Shown piece after piece: positions 25,751 through 40,119 of a stretch of DNA of 64,000 nt; position 1 is the stretch's first letter, and the number at the start of each line of letters is the position of its first letter. The position numbers and the translations under genes were made by a program. The notes under the pieces were generated by a model, which was not told the DNA's origin, did no database searches, and saw nothing but the letters and a program-made list of their open reading frames with translations. The stretch comes from an uncultured eubacterium 1-6 (GTDB lineage: Bacteria; Bacillota; Clostridia; Lachnospirales; Lachnospiraceae). Where the stretch lies: contig CAIFEZ010000003.1 in assembly GCA_903789595.1 (NCBI GenBank), positions 44,937 to 108,936 of the forward strand, given 5' to 3'.

Positions 25751-26128
25751 ATGGCAAAGTTAACAACAGAAGAATTTATCGCTGCTATTAAAGAGTTATC
25801 TGTACTTGAGTTAAATGATCTCGTAAAAGCTTGCGAGGAAGAGTTCGGTGTATCTGCATCCGCAGGCGTTGTCGTAGCTGCTGCAGGCGCAGGCGCTGGC
25901 GAGGCTGCTGAGGAGAAGACCGAGTTCGACGTTGAGCTGACTGAGGTTGGCCCGAACAAGGTTAAGGTTATCAAGGTTGTTCGTGAGATCACCGGACTTG
26001 GTCTGAAGGATGCGAAGGATCTTGTTGATTCCGCACCGAAGATGATCAAAGAGGGCGCTTCCAAGGCTGAGGCTGATGACATCAAGGCTAAGGTTGAGGA
26101 GCAGGGTGCTAAGGTTACCCTTAAGTAA
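25751..26128 (+). CDS. rplL: 50S ribosomal protein L7/L12
   Basis: A 125-residue protein. The N-terminal dimerisation helix pair ([20 protein letters not shown]), the Ala/Gly-rich hinge and the C-terminal factor-binding domain ([21 protein letters not shown]) are all typical. It recruits and stimulates translational GTPases. GGAGG lies 9-13 bases before the ATG. A terminator follows, so rplJ-rplL form a two-gene unit separated from rpoB by about 6 kb. Confidence 0.98.
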   Translation: MAKLTTEEFIAAIKELSVLELNDLVKACEEEFGVSASAGVVVAAAGAGAGEAAEEKTEFDVELTEVGPNKVKVIKVVREITGLGLKDAKDLVDSAPKMIKEGASKAEADDIKAKVEEQGAKVTLK

Positions 26129-26146
26129 TCGATATTGTGAGTTACG

Positions 26147-26182
26147 GGCCGGAGGCTGCATTGTCAGTCCCCGGTCTTTTTT
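26147..26182 (+). terminator. Terminator after rplL
   Basis: GGCCGGAGGCTG (26147-26158) pairs with CAGTCCCCGGTC (26165-26176) with one mismatch and two G-T pairs, then six Ts. Confidence 0.85.
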
Positions 26183-26199
26183 GGCTCATGGACAAAAAA

Positions 26200-26489
26200 C
26201 ACCTGCTATACAGGTGGTTCCCAGACCGGTCTCTGGCCCTGGATTTTAAAACCTCCCATGCTACAATGATGTAGGTTCCAACCGCATCAAAAGCAAGGGA
26301 GGTTTTCACGTGGATAAAAATACTTTATCACATACTACATGGGAATGCGCTGATTCTGTACAGTGCGCCTTCTCCCGTGAATTACTATGGCGCGGTAAAG
26401 ACCACAGCGTGGCTCACATCCTATTTACAGAAAAAGATCAGCCTGACGGACCGGCGGCAGGATGCGTTATCGAAGAGCTTATACACTAA
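26200..26489 (+). mobile_element. Remnant of an IS200/IS605-family left end and tnpA start
   Basis: CACCTG-CTATA-CAGGTG (26200-26216) is a perfect hairpin like those at IS200/IS605 left ends. An AGGGAGG site (26296-26302) then precedes GTG 26310, which opens a 59-codon frame starting VDKNTLSHTTWEC, the usual beginning of IS200-type TnpA. After about 13 residues homology stops: the expected KYHIVF and the HUH motif are missing, and the frame runs through unrelated sequence to TAA at 26487-26489. The insertion sequence is dead, probably through deletion near 26348. The rest of 26490-26606 carries short GGTTACAAAA repeats and a TATAAT (26547-26552) that may serve the next gene. Confidence 0.7.
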
Positions 26490-26606
26490 TGTTTCAAAAA
26501 GGTTACAAAAGGTTACAAAAAGCTTTTAAAAGAGCAAAGTATATGTTATAATCGTCTCGTTCCTTTTGGTAAAGGGAAATGATTTCTAATTCTGAGGTGA
26601 ACATTT

Positions 26607-27902
26607 ATGAAGGGAATGAAACGATTTTTACCTGCGGCGCTTTCTGCGGCACTGCTTGTTTCCGGAGCTTTCGGAGCTTATCCGGCGGCTGCATCTACGC
26701 AGGATGAGATCGATTCGGCAGAGGCGAAGAAGAGTGCGGCGGAATCTGAATACAATACCGCGCAGGACAGAATCAGCGAGCTTCAGGCGAAGAAGGATAA
26801 CGCGCAGGAGTACCTGCAGGATCTGAACGATCAGCTGACAGATCTGAATCAGCAGCTGGATCAGCTTCAGCAGGAGTACAGTGCTACGCAGGAAGAATAT
26901 GATACGGTGAATCAGGAACTGGCCGATGCGCAGGAAGAGGAAAATGTTCAGGCGAAGAACATGGCGCTCCGGATTAAATACATTTATGAGAACGGAACCG
27001 GCACAGGCGCGCTGGAAACGCTGTTTTCTTCGGGCAATTTCAGCGATTTTCTGAATGAGAGCTCGAATGTGTCGGAGCTCACAAGCTATGACCGAAAGGT
27101 TCTGAAGGAGTACAGCGAGATCTGCGAGACCATCACCGAGAAGCAGAAAGAGGTGCAGAAGGAATCCGAGGCGATCTCCGCTCTTCAGGAGCAGAGCATA
27201 AGCAAGCGGGAGGAAATTCAGGATCTTGTGGATTCTACCCGTCAGGATGTGCAGGAATATGCGGATTCTCTGGAAGGAGAACAGAACGCGGCGGCGGACC
27301 TTCTGGCAAGCATACAGGAGCAGCAGGCAAATATTGATGCGCTGAATGAGAAGGCAGCGGATGAGGTGGCCGCAGCAGATGCGGCTGCTGCGGAAAAGGA
27401 GAGAACCTCGACGCAGACAGCAATCGCTGAGGAGACGCAGCAGGAGACGGCCCAGGCAGCATCACAGTCAGCGGCGGTGTCCGACAGCACTTCAGCGTCG
27501 GGAGATTCGGGGAATGCAGCGGCTGCGGCAGCGCCGACACCGACTCCGGCTCCGACGCAGGCGGTTTCTTCGGAGAGCACGGCATCATCCGGTTCTTATT
27601 CAGGCGCGGTTCTTACCGCGGCCGCCGGCAGAATCGAGGGGCCGAGCGGTCAGGAGACCTATTATAATATGGATATGTCCGGTGTCGTCAGCATCATGAG
27701 AAGCATGGGCAATACCGATGAATACTGGGTGCGCTCCGACGGCGTCAAGATGCTGGGAAGCTACGTCATGGTTGCGGCAAACCTCAGCGTGAGACCGAGA
27801 GGATCGCTGATTGCCACAAGCCTGGGAATGGGCATCGTGGTTGACACAGGCGGATTCGCCGCGGCGAATCCGACTCAGCTTGACATCGCGACAAACTGGT
27901 AA
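26607..27902 (+). CDS. Secreted PcsB-like coiled-coil protein with 3D domain
   Basis: A 431-residue exported protein. Residues 1-29 are a signal peptide ending AAAS. Residues about 30-265 are a long heptad coiled coil like the N-terminal segment of PcsB/CwlO-type hydrolases, with the typical YIYENG turn. Residues about 265-335 are an Ala/Thr/Pro/Gln linker with TPTPAPT. The last about 90 residues look like a 3D domain (VMVAANLSVRPRGSLI, GIVVDTGGF, LDIATNW), the double-psi beta-barrel of MltA/Sps-type enzymes. A role in peptidoglycan remodelling is likely; the enzymatic activity is inferred. GAGGTG at 26594-26599 supports the start. Confidence 0.83.
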   Translation: MKGMKRFLPAALSAALLVSGAFGAYPAAASTQDEIDSAEAKKSAAESEYNTAQDRISELQAKKDNAQEYLQDLNDQLTDLNQQLDQLQQEYSATQEEYDTVNQELADAQEEENVQAKNMALRIKYIYENGTGTGALETLFSSGNFSDFLNESSNVSELTSYDRKVLKEYSEICETITEKQKEVQKESEAISALQEQSISKREEIQDLVDSTRQDVQEYADSLEGEQNAAADLLASIQEQQANIDALNEKAADEVAAADAAAAEKERTSTQTAIAEETQQETAQAASQSAAVSDSTSASGDSGNAAAAAAPTPTPAPTQAVSSESTASSGSYSGAVLTAAAGRIEGPSGQETYYNMDMSGVVSIMRSMGNTDEYWVRSDGVKMLGSYVMVAANLSVRPRGSLIATSLGMGIVVDTGGFAAANPTQLDIATNW

Positions 27903-27925
27903 AAACGACAGACAGCTCTTCGAAA

Positions 27926-27978
27926 ACGCAGAAAGGCTCTTACACACGCGAAACATGTGTAAGAGCCTTTCTGCGTTC
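27926..27978. terminator. Strong bidirectional terminator
   Basis: A perfect 22-bp stem (27926-27947 with 27957-27978) around a short loop; the arm CTCTTACACA pairs with TGTGTAAGAG. Only a weak T-run follows. Confidence 0.75.
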
Positions 27979-27986
27979 ACACCTGA

Positions 27987-28079
27987 CTGACCAGGCACGG
28001 ATTCCGCAGTCAGTTTGCGAATGACAACAGGACTGTAAAATCTCTGCCTTTCAGATATCACGTGAACAGCAGCTTTTTG
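27987..28079. repeat. Dispersed imperfect palindromic repeat, copy B
   Basis: Aligns with the reverse complement of 1110-1213. Shared blocks are CTGACCAGGCA, CAGTTTGCGAATG, CAACAGG, CTGTRAAATCTCTGCC and TTCAGATAT. Intergenic, between the terminator and the hppA promoter. Confidence 0.55.
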
Positions 28080-28112
28080 CGATTTCGAGTGTTTATTTAT
28101 TCTAAATACGGT

Positions 28113-28140
28113 TTGTGAATGCAGCAAAAAGTAGTATAAT
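28113..28140 (+). promoter_or_regulatory. Promoter of hppA
   Basis: TTGTGA (28113-28118), 16 bp, TATAAT (28135-28140), giving a leader of about 60 nt to the ATG at 28210. Confidence 0.65.
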
Positions 28141-28209
28141 TATCATAAATACGGGAAAATAGACAGTATTTACACCCGTAAAATTCATACTGCAAAGGAG
28201 GCTAAGGAG

Positions 28210-30195
28210 ATGTCAGAGGGCATTTTGATTCTGGTGCCGGCTGTCAGTGCCGCTGCGCTGATTTTTGCGGCCTGTATGGCAGGATCCGTCAGAAAGGAGG
28301 AGGCGGGAACCGAACGCATGCAGGAAATCGCGTCCGCGATCCGGGAGGGCGCGAGCGCGTTTCTTGCCTCGGAGTACAAGGTACTGGCGGTTTTTGTCGC
28401 AGTGCTGTTTTTTATCCTGGGATTTGCGCTTCAGAACTGGCTGGAAGCTGTGTGCTTTCTGATTGGAGCTGCGTTTTCGGTGCTTGCCGGGTTCTTCGGG
28501 ATGCGGGTTGCGACGCTTGCCAATGTCCGCACGGCGAACGCGGCGGGTAAATCAGGAATGCCGAAGGCCCTTGCCATCGCGTATCACGGAGGCGCGGTGA
28601 TGGGCTTCTGCGTGGTAGGTCTTGGCATACTCGGTGCCAGTCTGATCTATATGATCAGCGGAGATGCGGATGTGCTGTTCGGCTACAGTCTCGGCGCGTC
28701 CTTGGTTGCGCTTTTTGCGCGTGTGGGAGGCGGAATCTACACCAAGGCGGCGGACGTGGGCGCCGATCTGGTCGGAAAGGTAGAAAACAATATACCGGAG
28801 GACGATCCCCGCAATCCTGCCGTGATCGCGGACAATGTGGGAGATAATGTCGGCGATGTGGCCGGTATGGGAGCGGATCTGTTCGAGTCGTATGTCGGCG
28901 CGGTTGTCTCCGCAGTCACGCTCGGGATTGCCGCTTCCGGTGAGGCGGGAGCATTCTATCCGCTTCTCATTGCGGCATGTGGAATCGCCGCGTCTATGAT
29001 CGGAACATTTTTTGTCAGGGGCAGGGAGAACGGGAATCCGCAGAAGGCTCTGAATACGGGAAGCTATGTCGCGTATCTGCTTGTCGTTCTTGCATCGCTG
29101 ATTCTGAGCTGGACGCTCTTCAACGGATTTCGTCCGGCGGTCGCGGTGATTTTCGGCCTTCTCGTCGGATTTGTGATCGGCCAGATGACAGAGATCTATA
29201 CCTCGGACAAATATAAATCGGTCCGTAAGATCGCCGAGGAATCGCAGACCGGCGCAGGCACTACCATCATCACGGGACTTGCCGTCGGGATGAAGTCCAC
29301 GGTGATTCCGATCCTGTGCATTTGTGTCGGCATCTTCGTGTCCTACGTGACGGCGGGCCTGTACGGCATTGCCCTCGCGGCGGTCGGCATGCTGGCGACG
29401 GCAGGCAGCACCATTGCCGTTGACGCGTACGGTCCGATTGCGGATAACGCAGGCGGAATCGCCGAGATGTCGGGCATGGATGAGAGCGTTCGGGAGATTA
29501 CGGATACGCTGGACTCGGTGGGCAATACAACCGCGGCAATCGGCAAGGGCTTCGCGATCGGATCGGCGGCACTCACGGCGCTTGCGCTTTTTGTATCCTA
29601 CGCGCAGGCGGTTCATCTGGAGAAGATTGACATTATGGATCCGAAGGTCATTATCGGGCTTTTTATCGGAGGCATGCTGACCTTCCTGTTCTCCGCGTTT
29701 ACGATGGAATCCGTGTCAAAGGCGGCATACAAGATGATCGAAGAGGTCCGGCGGCAGTTCCGCGCGGATCCCGGTATTCTGGCCGGCACAAGCCGCGCGG
29801 ATTACAAATCCTGTGTCGGGATATCCACGCAGGCGGCGCTGCATGAGATGATCCTTCCGGGCATCCTGGCCGCGGCTTCGCCGATTCTTCTAGGCCTGAT
29901 CCTGGGAACGGATGCCCTGGGAGGCATGCTCGCCGGTGCGCTGCTCACCGGCGTCCTGATGGCAATCTTCATGAGCAATGCCGGAGGCGCCTGGGACAAC
30001 GCGAAAAAATACATCGAAGGCGGGAAATTCGGAGGAAAGGGCAGCGAAGCGCACAAGGCGGCCGTGGTCGGCGACACGGTTGGCGATCCATTCAAGGATA
30101 CGTCGGGACCGTCAATTAATATTCTGATCAAGCTGATGACCATTGTATCGCTGGTGTTTGCGCCGCTGTTCCTCGCGGTGGGAAGTCTTCTGTAA
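28210..30195 (+). CDS. hppA: Membrane-bound ion-pumping pyrophosphatase
   Basis: A 661-residue integral membrane protein with about 15-16 hydrophobic segments. It couples PPi hydrolysis to H+ or Na+ export. The substrate site is complete: [47 protein letters not shown], and the C-terminal [12 protein letters not shown] and [19 protein letters not shown]. The residue in [17 protein letters not shown] that separates subclasses is Ala rather than Lys, placing it with K+-dependent enzymes, many of which pump Na+. Ion choice is inference. GGAGG is upstream of the ATG. It lies unusually between rplL and rpoB. Confidence 0.95.
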   Translation: MSEGILILVPAVSAAALIFAACMAGSVRKEEAGTERMQEIASAIREGASAFLASEYKVLAVFVAVLFFILGFALQNWLEAVCFLIGAAFSVLAGFFGMRVATLANVRTANAAGKSGMPKALAIAYHGGAVMGFCVVGLGILGASLIYMISGDADVLFGYSLGASLVALFARVGGGIYTKAADVGADLVGKVENNIPEDDPRNPAVIADNVGDNVGDVAGMGADLFESYVGAVVSAVTLGIAASGEAGAFYPLLIAACGIAASMIGTFFVRGRENGNPQKALNTGSYVAYLLVVLASLILSWTLFNGFRPAVAVIFGLLVGFVIGQMTEIYTSDKYKSVRKIAEESQTGAGTTIITGLAVGMKSTVIPILCICVGIFVSYVTAGLYGIALAAVGMLATAGSTIAVDAYGPIADNAGGIAEMSGMDESVREITDTLDSVGNTTAAIGKGFAIGSAALTALALFVSYAQAVHLEKIDIMDPKVIIGLFIGGMLTFLFSAFTMESVSKAAYKMIEEVRRQFRADPGILAGTSRADYKSCVGISTQAALHEMILPGILAAASPILLGLILGTDALGGMLAGALLTGVLMAIFMSNAGGAWDNAKKYIEGGKFGGKGSEAHKAAVVGDTVGDPFKDTSGPSINILIKLMTIVSLVFAPLFLAVGSLL

Positions 30196-30262
30196 TCGAT
30201 CCCACTTGAATCTTCTCAAACAGCCGGTGTCATGATATCATGGATACGGCAGTATTGACGGG

Positions 30263-30326
30263 ATCTGCCCGTTCAGAGTTTAGAGCTGGCGGAAATCTGC
30301 CCGTTCAGAGTTACAGAGCTGGCGGA
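30263..30326 (+). repeat. Two-copy 32-bp direct repeat
   Basis: Units 30263-30293 and 30294-30326 share ATCTGCCCGTTCAGAGTT and GAGCTGGCGGA. It lies in the 261-bp spacer between hppA and the HPr-dehydrogenase gene, which otherwise shows only a ribosome-binding site near 30446. Confidence 0.8.
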
Positions 30327-30456
30327 GAACCTGAGGTCCGGAATGGATGGAAAACGCCCGGTCGGCGCTGACGGAGCATTTACCGCCCGGACGGCATCGC
30401 AGATAAGAAGGCAGCACGAAGACATGTAAAGAGGTTTGTGCCGGAAAGGAAGAAAA

Positions 30457-31761
30457 ATGAAAAGCTTACAGTACACCGTGAAAACTTCTCTCGGAATCCA
30501 TGCCCGTCCTGCGGCAATGATCGCCCAGGCGTGCACTGCGCTGAAAAGCGAGGTCACCATAGAATGCGACGGAGAGGTGGCGAGCGGGGACAATGTCCTT
30601 CAGATTCTCAAGCTTCACGCGGCAAAGGGTTCTGTTCTGAATATAACGGCAGAAGGGCCGGATGAAGAGGAAGCCATTGAGAAGATCTCAGACGTTTTTA
30701 ACGGAATCGCGGCGAAGGACAAGAACACAGAGGTTCTGAAGATCGCGTTTTTCGGAACAAAGGATTATGACAGAATGTTTTTCAGCCAGCTGGCAAGAGA
30801 CAAGGGTGAGGGCACCTATAACGTCGAGATCAAGTATTTCAAGGCAAGGCTGACGCCCGAGACGGTTCATCTGGCGGAGGGATTCCGGGCGGTATGCATA
30901 TTCGTAAATGATGAGGCTCCGCGCGAGGTGGTGGAAGCGCTGAGCCAGTGCGGTGTCCGTCTCATACTTCTGCGCTGCGCGGGCTTCAACAATGTGGACC
31001 TTCAGGCGGCAAAGGAGTGCGGAATTACGGTGCTTCGCGTGCCGGCCTATTCACCCTATGCCGTCGCGGAGCACGCGATGACCATCATTCAGGCGGCGAA
31101 CCGCCATATTCATAAGGCATATCTGAAGGTAAAGGAGAACGATTTTGCGCTGAGCGGACTTCTCGGCGTCGATCTTCACAATAAGGTCGCGGGAATCATG
31201 GGAACCGGAAAAATCGGTCAGTGCATGGCCAAAATCTGCAGGGGCTACGGCATGACCGTGCTCGGATGGGATGCCTTCCCGAACCGGAAGCTGGAAGAGG
31301 ACGGACTTCTCACCTATGTCGGCAAGGAAGAGCTACTGCAGAGAGCGGATCTCATTTCTCTCCACCTGCCGCTGATCATGGGCGACAACGGCACCTATCA
31401 CATCATCAATGACGATACGATCGCCATGATGAAGGACAATGTGATGCTGGTGAATACCTCCCGCGGCGGTCTGGTAGATGCCGAGGCGCTGATCCGCGGG
31501 CTCAAGGCACAGAAATTCCACGCGGTAGCGCTTGATGTCTATGAGGGAGAGGACGCCAATGTATACACGAATCATTCCGACGACTTCCTGACCAACGACA
31601 TTGTGGCGCGGCTGACCATGTTCCCGAACCTCATTCTGACCTCTCATCAGGCATTCTTCACCAGAGAGGCGATGCAGGCGATCGCGGCGATCACAATGGA
31701 GAATGCGAGAAACTTCAACGAGCATCTTCCCTACGGCGACGCGGAGTGCCGGGCGAGATAA
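30457..31761 (+). CDS. HPr domain fused to D-lactate-type 2-hydroxyacid dehydrogenase
   Basis: A 434-residue fusion. Residues 1-85 are an HPr phosphocarrier domain with the phosphorylatable His15 in LGIHARPAAMI. The regulatory Ser46 position is Asn46 (GDNVLQILKL), so HPr-kinase control is not expected. Residues about 95-434 are an NAD-dependent D-2-hydroxyacid dehydrogenase: GTGKIGQCMAKI nucleotide-binding loop, catalytic Arg in NTSRGGLVD, Glu in DVYEGED, His in TSHQAFFT. This half resembles D-lactate dehydrogenases. GGAAAGGAAG precedes ATG 30457; the extension from 30436 has no support. Inference: PTS phosphorylation state could report sugar uptake to pyruvate reduction. Confidence 0.9.
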   Translation: MKSLQYTVKTSLGIHARPAAMIAQACTALKSEVTIECDGEVASGDNVLQILKLHAAKGSVLNITAEGPDEEEAIEKISDVFNGIAAKDKNTEVLKIAFFGTKDYDRMFFSQLARDKGEGTYNVEIKYFKARLTPETVHLAEGFRAVCIFVNDEAPREVVEALSQCGVRLILLRCAGFNNVDLQAAKECGITVLRVPAYSPYAVAEHAMTIIQAANRHIHKAYLKVKENDFALSGLLGVDLHNKVAGIMGTGKIGQCMAKICRGYGMTVLGWDAFPNRKLEEDGLLTYVGKEELLQRADLISLHLPLIMGDNGTYHIINDDTIAMMKDNVMLVNTSRGGLVDAEALIRGLKAQKFHAVALDVYEGEDANVYTNHSDDFLTNDIVARLTMFPNLILTSHQAFFTREAMQAIAAITMENARNFNEHLPYGDAECRAR

Positions 31762-31879
31762 GAACATCCTGTGTTCGCAGAAAGCCGAAGGTTAACGCGA
31801 AGATCCTTACCGGGTGCCGGGCAGGATAAAACCATCCGGTATTCACTGGCGGGATTTACGGATCCTGCTTCTGACAGCG

Positions 31880-31918
31880 GGCAGGTGCGCAGGCAAAGGC
31901 GCTGTTTCCTCTGCCCTG
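31880..31918 (+). repeat. Dispersed repeat, partial copy D
   Basis: GGCAGGTGCGCAGGCAAAGG followed by CGCTGTTTCC and TCTGCCCTG resembles 1170-1208 of copy A in the same orientation, with small gaps. Confidence 0.4.
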
Positions 31919-31947
31919 TCGGTATTGAAAAAACAACAGAAACAAAG

Positions 31948-31978
31948 AAAGGCGTCTCCGGAGACGGAGGCGCCTTTC
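31948..31978 (+). terminator. Hairpin ahead of the rpoB promoter
   Basis: AAAGGCGTCTCC pairs with GGAGGCGCCTTT (one G-T pair) around GGAGAC. The following T-run is short, so it may be a weak terminator of the upstream fusion gene. Confidence 0.5.
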
Positions 31979-32026
31979 CTGTGCAGAGGAACTGAAAAAA
32001 TATGTTTCAATTGTATTAAATTTCGT

Positions 32027-32055
32027 TTGACACTCTTGACAGACTGTGTTATTGT
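32027..32055 (+). promoter_or_regulatory. rpoB: Promoter of rpoB-rpoC
   Basis: TTGACA (32027-32032), 17 bp, TATTGT (32050-32055). A second TTGACA at 32036-32041 lacks a matching -10. The leader to ATG 32225 is about 160 nt, AT-rich, with a small ACAAAA/TTTTGT hairpin near 32100; no known attenuator was recognised. Confidence 0.7.
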
Positions 32056-32224
32056 AAAAAATGCACTATTATGGCAACATGTGCCTACCATCCTGAAAAC
32101 AAAAAAAATTTTGTTCAAAATTCACGATTCCGATGGGCATGTATCGTTACCGTCAACGAAGCTCCGTAGCGGGCTTGGGAGACATAATTTATTTTCATAT
32201 TATATCACAAGGGGTGAAACGTCA

Positions 32225-36088
<3,864 letters not shown>

Positions 36089-36136
36089 TTCATCTGTGCC
36101 GGATATCATGATGTATCTTTCAAAAGTATGATTGCA

Positions 36137-36203
36137 GCGTGTCAACAGGTGACTGCCCTGCGTACGCACGTGGGTGCGCGGCGGGGCATGCCTTCTGACA
36201 CCG
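36137..36203 (+). other. Structured rpoB-rpoC spacer
   Basis: TGTCA (from 36138) and TGACA (near 36197) close a long imperfect hairpin with inner GCCC/GGGC and GCAC/GTGC pairings. No T-run follows, so it looks like an mRNA processing or stability hairpin rather than a terminator. Confidence 0.4.
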
Positions 36204-36239
36204 TGATCATTTCATATACACGCTGAAAGGGGTAAATAA

Positions 36240-39200
36240 ATGCCGGAAACAGTTAATAAAGAAGAAGGAACGCATCAGCAGCTGAACTTCGATGCCATTC
36301 GCATCGGCCTTGCTTCACCGGAAAAAATCCGTGAGTGGTCTCATGGAGAGGTAAAAAAGCCAGAAACGATTAACTACCGTACGCTGAAGCCGGAAAAGGA
36401 CGGACTGTTCTGCGAGCGGATTTTCGGACCGACCAAGGACTGGGAGTGCCATTGCGGAAAGTACAAGAAGATCAGCTACAAGGGTGTGATCTGTGACCGA
36501 TGCGGAGTAGAGGTTACGAAATCCTCTGTCCGCCGTGAGCGTATGGGACACATTGAGCTGGCGGCGCCGGTTTCTCACATCTGGTACTTCAAGGGAATTC
36601 CATCCCGCATGGGACTGATCCTGGATCTGTCGCCGAGAACACTGGAGAGAGTTCTGTATTTTGCAAGCTATATTGTGCTTGATCCCGGCGATACCAAGCT
36701 GATGAAGAAGCAGATCCTCTCGGAGCGGGAGTACAGCGAGGCGCTTGAGACCTACAGCCCGGATGAGTTCCGCGTCGGGATGGGAGCAGAGGCTATCAAG
36801 GAGCTTCTCTGCGAGATCGATCTGGACAAGGAGTATGAGGAGCTGACATCAGAGCTGGAGCAGGCGAGCGGCCAGAAGAGAGCCCGTATCATCAAGAGAC
36901 TGGAAGTTGTAGAAGCTTTCCGTGAGTCCGGAAACCGTCCGGAGTGGATGATTCTGGACTGTGTACCGGTCATTCCGCCGGATCTTCGTCCGATAGTACA
37001 GCTGGACGGAGGAAGATTCGCGACCTCCGATCTGAATGATCTGTATCGCAGAATCATCAACCGGAACAACCGTCTGAAGAGGCTTCTGGATCTTGGGGCT
37101 CCGGACATCATCGTCAGAAACGAGAAGAGAATGCTGCAGGAGGCGGTCGATGCTCTGATCGATAACGGCCGAAGAGGAAGACCGGTCACCGGTCCCGGAA
37201 ACCGTGCGCTGAAATCTCTTTCCGATATGCTGAAGGGAAAGAACGGACGTTTCCGTCAGAATCTTCTGGGAAAACGTGTCGATTATTCCGGACGTTCCGT
37301 TATCGTCAACGGACCGGAGCTGAAGATTTATCAGTGCGGTCTCCCGAAGGAGATGGCCATCGAGCTGTTCAAGCCCTTCGTGATGAAGGAGCTCGTATCG
37401 AGACAGATGGCGCACAACATCAAGAACGCCAAGAAGATGGTGGAGAAACTGGATCCGCAGGTATGGGATGTGCTGGAAGACGTCATCAAGGAGCATCCGG
37501 TTATGTTGAACCGCGCGCCCACTCTGCACCGTCTCGGCATTCAGGCATTTGAGCCGATTCTGGTCGAAGGAAAGGCAATCAAGCTTCACCCGCTTGTATG
37601 TACCGCGTTCAACGCCGACTTTGACGGAGACCAGATGGCCGTTCATCTTCCGCTGACACAGGAGGCGCAGGCAGAGTGCAGATTCATGCTGCTTTCTCCG
37701 AATAACCTTCTGAAGCCGTCGGACGGAGGTGTTGTAGCCGTTCCGTCTCAGGATATGGTTCTCGGAATCTACTACCTGACACAGGAACGTCCCGGAGAGA
37801 TCGGAGAAGGAACTTTCTACAAGGATCTCAACGAGGCACTGCTTGCGTACGAAAACGGATACATCAAATATCAGACGAAGATCAAGGTCCGCCGCTACGG
37901 AAAGGATGCTGCGGGGAATGAGATCTCCAAGGTGGTCGAGACCACTCTCGGACGTCTGATTTTCAACGAAATCATCCCGCAGGATCTGGGATATGTGGAC
38001 CGCACGGTGCCGGGCAATGAGCTTCTTCCGGAAGTTGATTTCATGGTAAAGAAGGGCGATCTGAAGAAGATTCTGGAGAAGGTCATCAATACCCACGGGG
38101 CGACAAGAACCGCTGAGGTTCTCGATGCGGTGAAGGCAATGGGATATCACATCTCCACCCGCGCCGGAATGACCGTATCTATTTCCGATATGACCGTTCC
38201 GAAGGAAAAACCGGAGCTGCTTGAGGAGGCGGAGAAAACCGTCGACAAGATCACCCGCAACTACAAGCGCGGTCTCATCACCGATGAAGAGCGCTACAAG
38301 GAAGTCATCTCCACATGGGAAGAAGTCGACAACCATCTGACAAAGCTTCTGTTGAGCGGACTCGATCAGTACAACAACATCTTCATGATGGCGGATTCCG
38401 GAGCCCGTGGTTCCGATAAGCAGATCAAGCAGCTGGCTGGTATGCGAGGCCTGATGCAGGATACAACCGGTCACACCATCGAGCTGCCGATCAAATCAAA
38501 CTTCCGTGAAGGTCTGGACGTACTGGAGTATTTCATGTCGGCGCACGGAGCCCGCAAGGGTCTGTCCGATACCGCTCTTCGTACCGCCGATTCCGGATAC
38601 CTGACCCGTCGAATGGTCGATGTATCACAGAACCTGATGATCCGTGAGCCGGACTGCTCTGTCAGCCGAAAGGAGATTCCGGGAATCTGGGTCGAGGCGT
38701 TCACCGAGGGCAAGGAGATGGTCGAGTCTCTGGAAGAGCGTATTACCGGCCGTTTCTCCTGCTATACGATCAAGGACAAGGATGGAAATGTGATCGTAAA
38801 GGCAAATCACATGATCACACCGCGCCGTGCGGCAAAGGTTGTGTCTGACGGTGTGGATGAGAACGGCGAGCCGATCACAAGAGTGAAGATCAGAAGCATC
38901 CTTACCTGCCGTTCGCATCTCGGCATCTGTTCGAAGTGCTACGGCGCGAACATGGCGACCGGAGAGGTTGTACAGGTCGGCGAGTCCGTTGGAATCATTG
39001 CGGCGCAGTCCATCGGTGAGCCCGGTACACAGCTTACCATGAGAAACTTCCATACCGGAGGCGTTGCAGGTACCGCGGACATCACACAGGGTCTTCCCCG
39101 TGTCGAGGAGCTTTTTGAGGCCCGTAAGCCGAAGGGACTTGCCATCGTCACAGAGATATCCGGTACCGCGCAGCTCAAGGATACAAAGAAGAAACGTGAG

Positions 39201-39992
39201 ATTGTCGTGACCGACAAGGAGGGCAACTCCAAGACCTACCTGATTCCGTACGGAACAAGACTGAAGAAGGAGCTTGAGGACGCAGACACCACCAAGGAAG
39301 TGGAGGCCGGCGATCCGCTCACCGAGGGTTCCATCAATCCGCACGATCTGCTGCGCATCAAGGGCGTCGAAGCAGTTCAGAATTACCTGCTCGGCGAGGT
39401 TCAGCGGGTATACCGCCTGCAGGGTGTTGATATCTGCGACAAGCATATCGAGGTCATCGTCCGCCAGATGCTGAAGAAGGTACGTGTGGAAGAGGGCGGT
39501 GACACCGGTCTGCTTCCGGGCAAGATGATGGATTATCTTGACGTACTGGATGTGAATGAAAAGATGGAAGAGGAAGGCAAGGAGAGCGCGACCTATGAGA
39601 GACTGCTTCTCGGTATTACCAAGGCATCTCTGGCGACCGATTCCTTCCTGTCTGCGGCATCCTTCCAGGAGACTACCCGTGTTCTCACTGACGCGGCAAT
39701 CAAGGGCAAGGTAGATCATCTGATCGGTCTGAAGGAGAATGTAATCATCGGTAAGCTGATTCCGGCAGGAACCGGCATGAAGTATTACAGAAACCTGAAG
39801 CTGGATACCGATGCGGAGATCGAAGCCGAGAAGGCGGCAAGAGCGCTTGCGGCAGCTTCCGGAAGTGACGCGGAGGAGGACGCCGCGCCGGCGGAAGTTC
39901 CGGACGATCCGGACAGTGAAGCAATCACAGACGTGGATGAGCCTTCTGAGAATGAAAATACAGAGGATAATACCCCTGTGACCACAGAATAA
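36240..39992 (+). CDS. rpoC: DNA-directed RNA polymerase subunit beta'
   Basis: A 1250-residue beta-prime subunit. The N-terminal zinc finger ([20 protein letters not shown]), the catalytic [14 protein letters not shown], the trigger-loop region ([21 protein letters not shown]) and the second zinc site ([13 protein letters not shown]) are all present. The last about 50 residues are an acidic, Ala/Glu/Asp-rich tail common in Lachnospiraceae. AAAGGGG precedes the ATG. Unlike many Firmicutes it is not followed by rpsL-rpsG-fusA; a strong terminator comes next. Confidence 0.98.
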   Translation: MPETVNKEEGTHQQLNFDAIRIGLASPEKIREWSHGEVKKPETINYRTLKPEKDGLFCERIFGPTKDWECHCGKYKKISYKGVICDRCGVEVTKSSVRRERMGHIELAAPVSHIWYFKGIPSRMGLILDLSPRTLERVLYFASYIVLDPGDTKLMKKQILSEREYSEALETYSPDEFRVGMGAEAIKELLCEIDLDKEYEELTSELEQASGQKRARIIKRLEVVEAFRESGNRPEWMILDCVPVIPPDLRPIVQLDGGRFATSDLNDLYRRIINRNNRLKRLLDLGAPDIIVRNEKRMLQEAVDALIDNGRRGRPVTGPGNRALKSLSDMLKGKNGRFRQNLLGKRVDYSGRSVIVNGPELKIYQCGLPKEMAIELFKPFVMKELVSRQMAHNIKNAKKMVEKLDPQVWDVLEDVIKEHPVMLNRAPTLHRLGIQAFEPILVEGKAIKLHPLVCTAFNADFDGDQMAVHLPLTQEAQAECRFMLLSPNNLLKPSDGGVVAVPSQDMVLGIYYLTQERPGEIGEGTFYKDLNEALLAYENGYIKYQTKIKVRRYGKDAAGNEISKVVETTLGRLIFNEIIPQDLGYVDRTVPGNELLPEVDFMVKKGDLKKILEKVINTHGATRTAEVLDAVKAMGYHISTRAGMTVSISDMTVPKEKPELLEEAEKTVDKITRNYKRGLITDEERYKEVISTWEEVDNHLTKLLLSGLDQYNNIFMMADSGARGSDKQIKQLAGMRGLMQDTTGHTIELPIKSNFREGLDVLEYFMSAHGARKGLSDTALRTADSGYLTRRMVDVSQNLMIREPDCSVSRKEIPGIWVEAFTEGKEMVESLEERITGRFSCYTIKDKDGNVIVKANHMITPRRAAKVVSDGVDENGEPITRVKIRSILTCRSHLGICSKCYGANMATGEVVQVGESVGIIAAQSIGEPGTQLTMRNFHTGGVAGTADITQGLPRVEELFEARKPKGLAIVTEISGTAQLKDTKKKREIVVTDKEGNSKTYLIPYGTRLKKELEDADTTKEVEAGDPLTEGSINPHDLLRIKGVEAVQNYLLGEVQRVYRLQGVDICDKHIEVIVRQMLKKVRVEEGGDTGLLPGKMMDYLDVLDVNEKMEEEGKESATYERLLLGITKASLATDSFLSAASFQETTRVLTDAAIKGKVDHLIGLKENVIIGKLIPAGTGMKYYRNLKLDTDAEIEAEKAARALAAASGSDAEEDAAPAEVPDDPDSEAITDVDEPSENENTEDNTPVTTE

Positions 39993-40035
39993 GGAAATCC
40001 GCGGCCGGTTCATTATCACGGCTCTGCAGAAAACT

Positions 40036-40079
40036 GGCCCCCGGAGGCATACCGATCGGATCGGAGCTCCGGGGGCCTT
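40036..40079 (+). terminator. rpoC: Terminator after rpoC
   Basis: GGCCCCCGGAG (40036-40046) pairs perfectly with CTCCGGGGGCC (40067-40077), followed by TTCC. Confidence 0.85.
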
Positions 40080-40119
40080 CCTGATGAATAAACCGCTTCA
40101 CGATGCTCTCAGCCTGCGA

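Noticed and set aside
31814..32224. Upstream in-frame extension of rpoB
   Set aside because: It crosses the rpoB promoter and AT-rich leader and has no homology to beta subunit.
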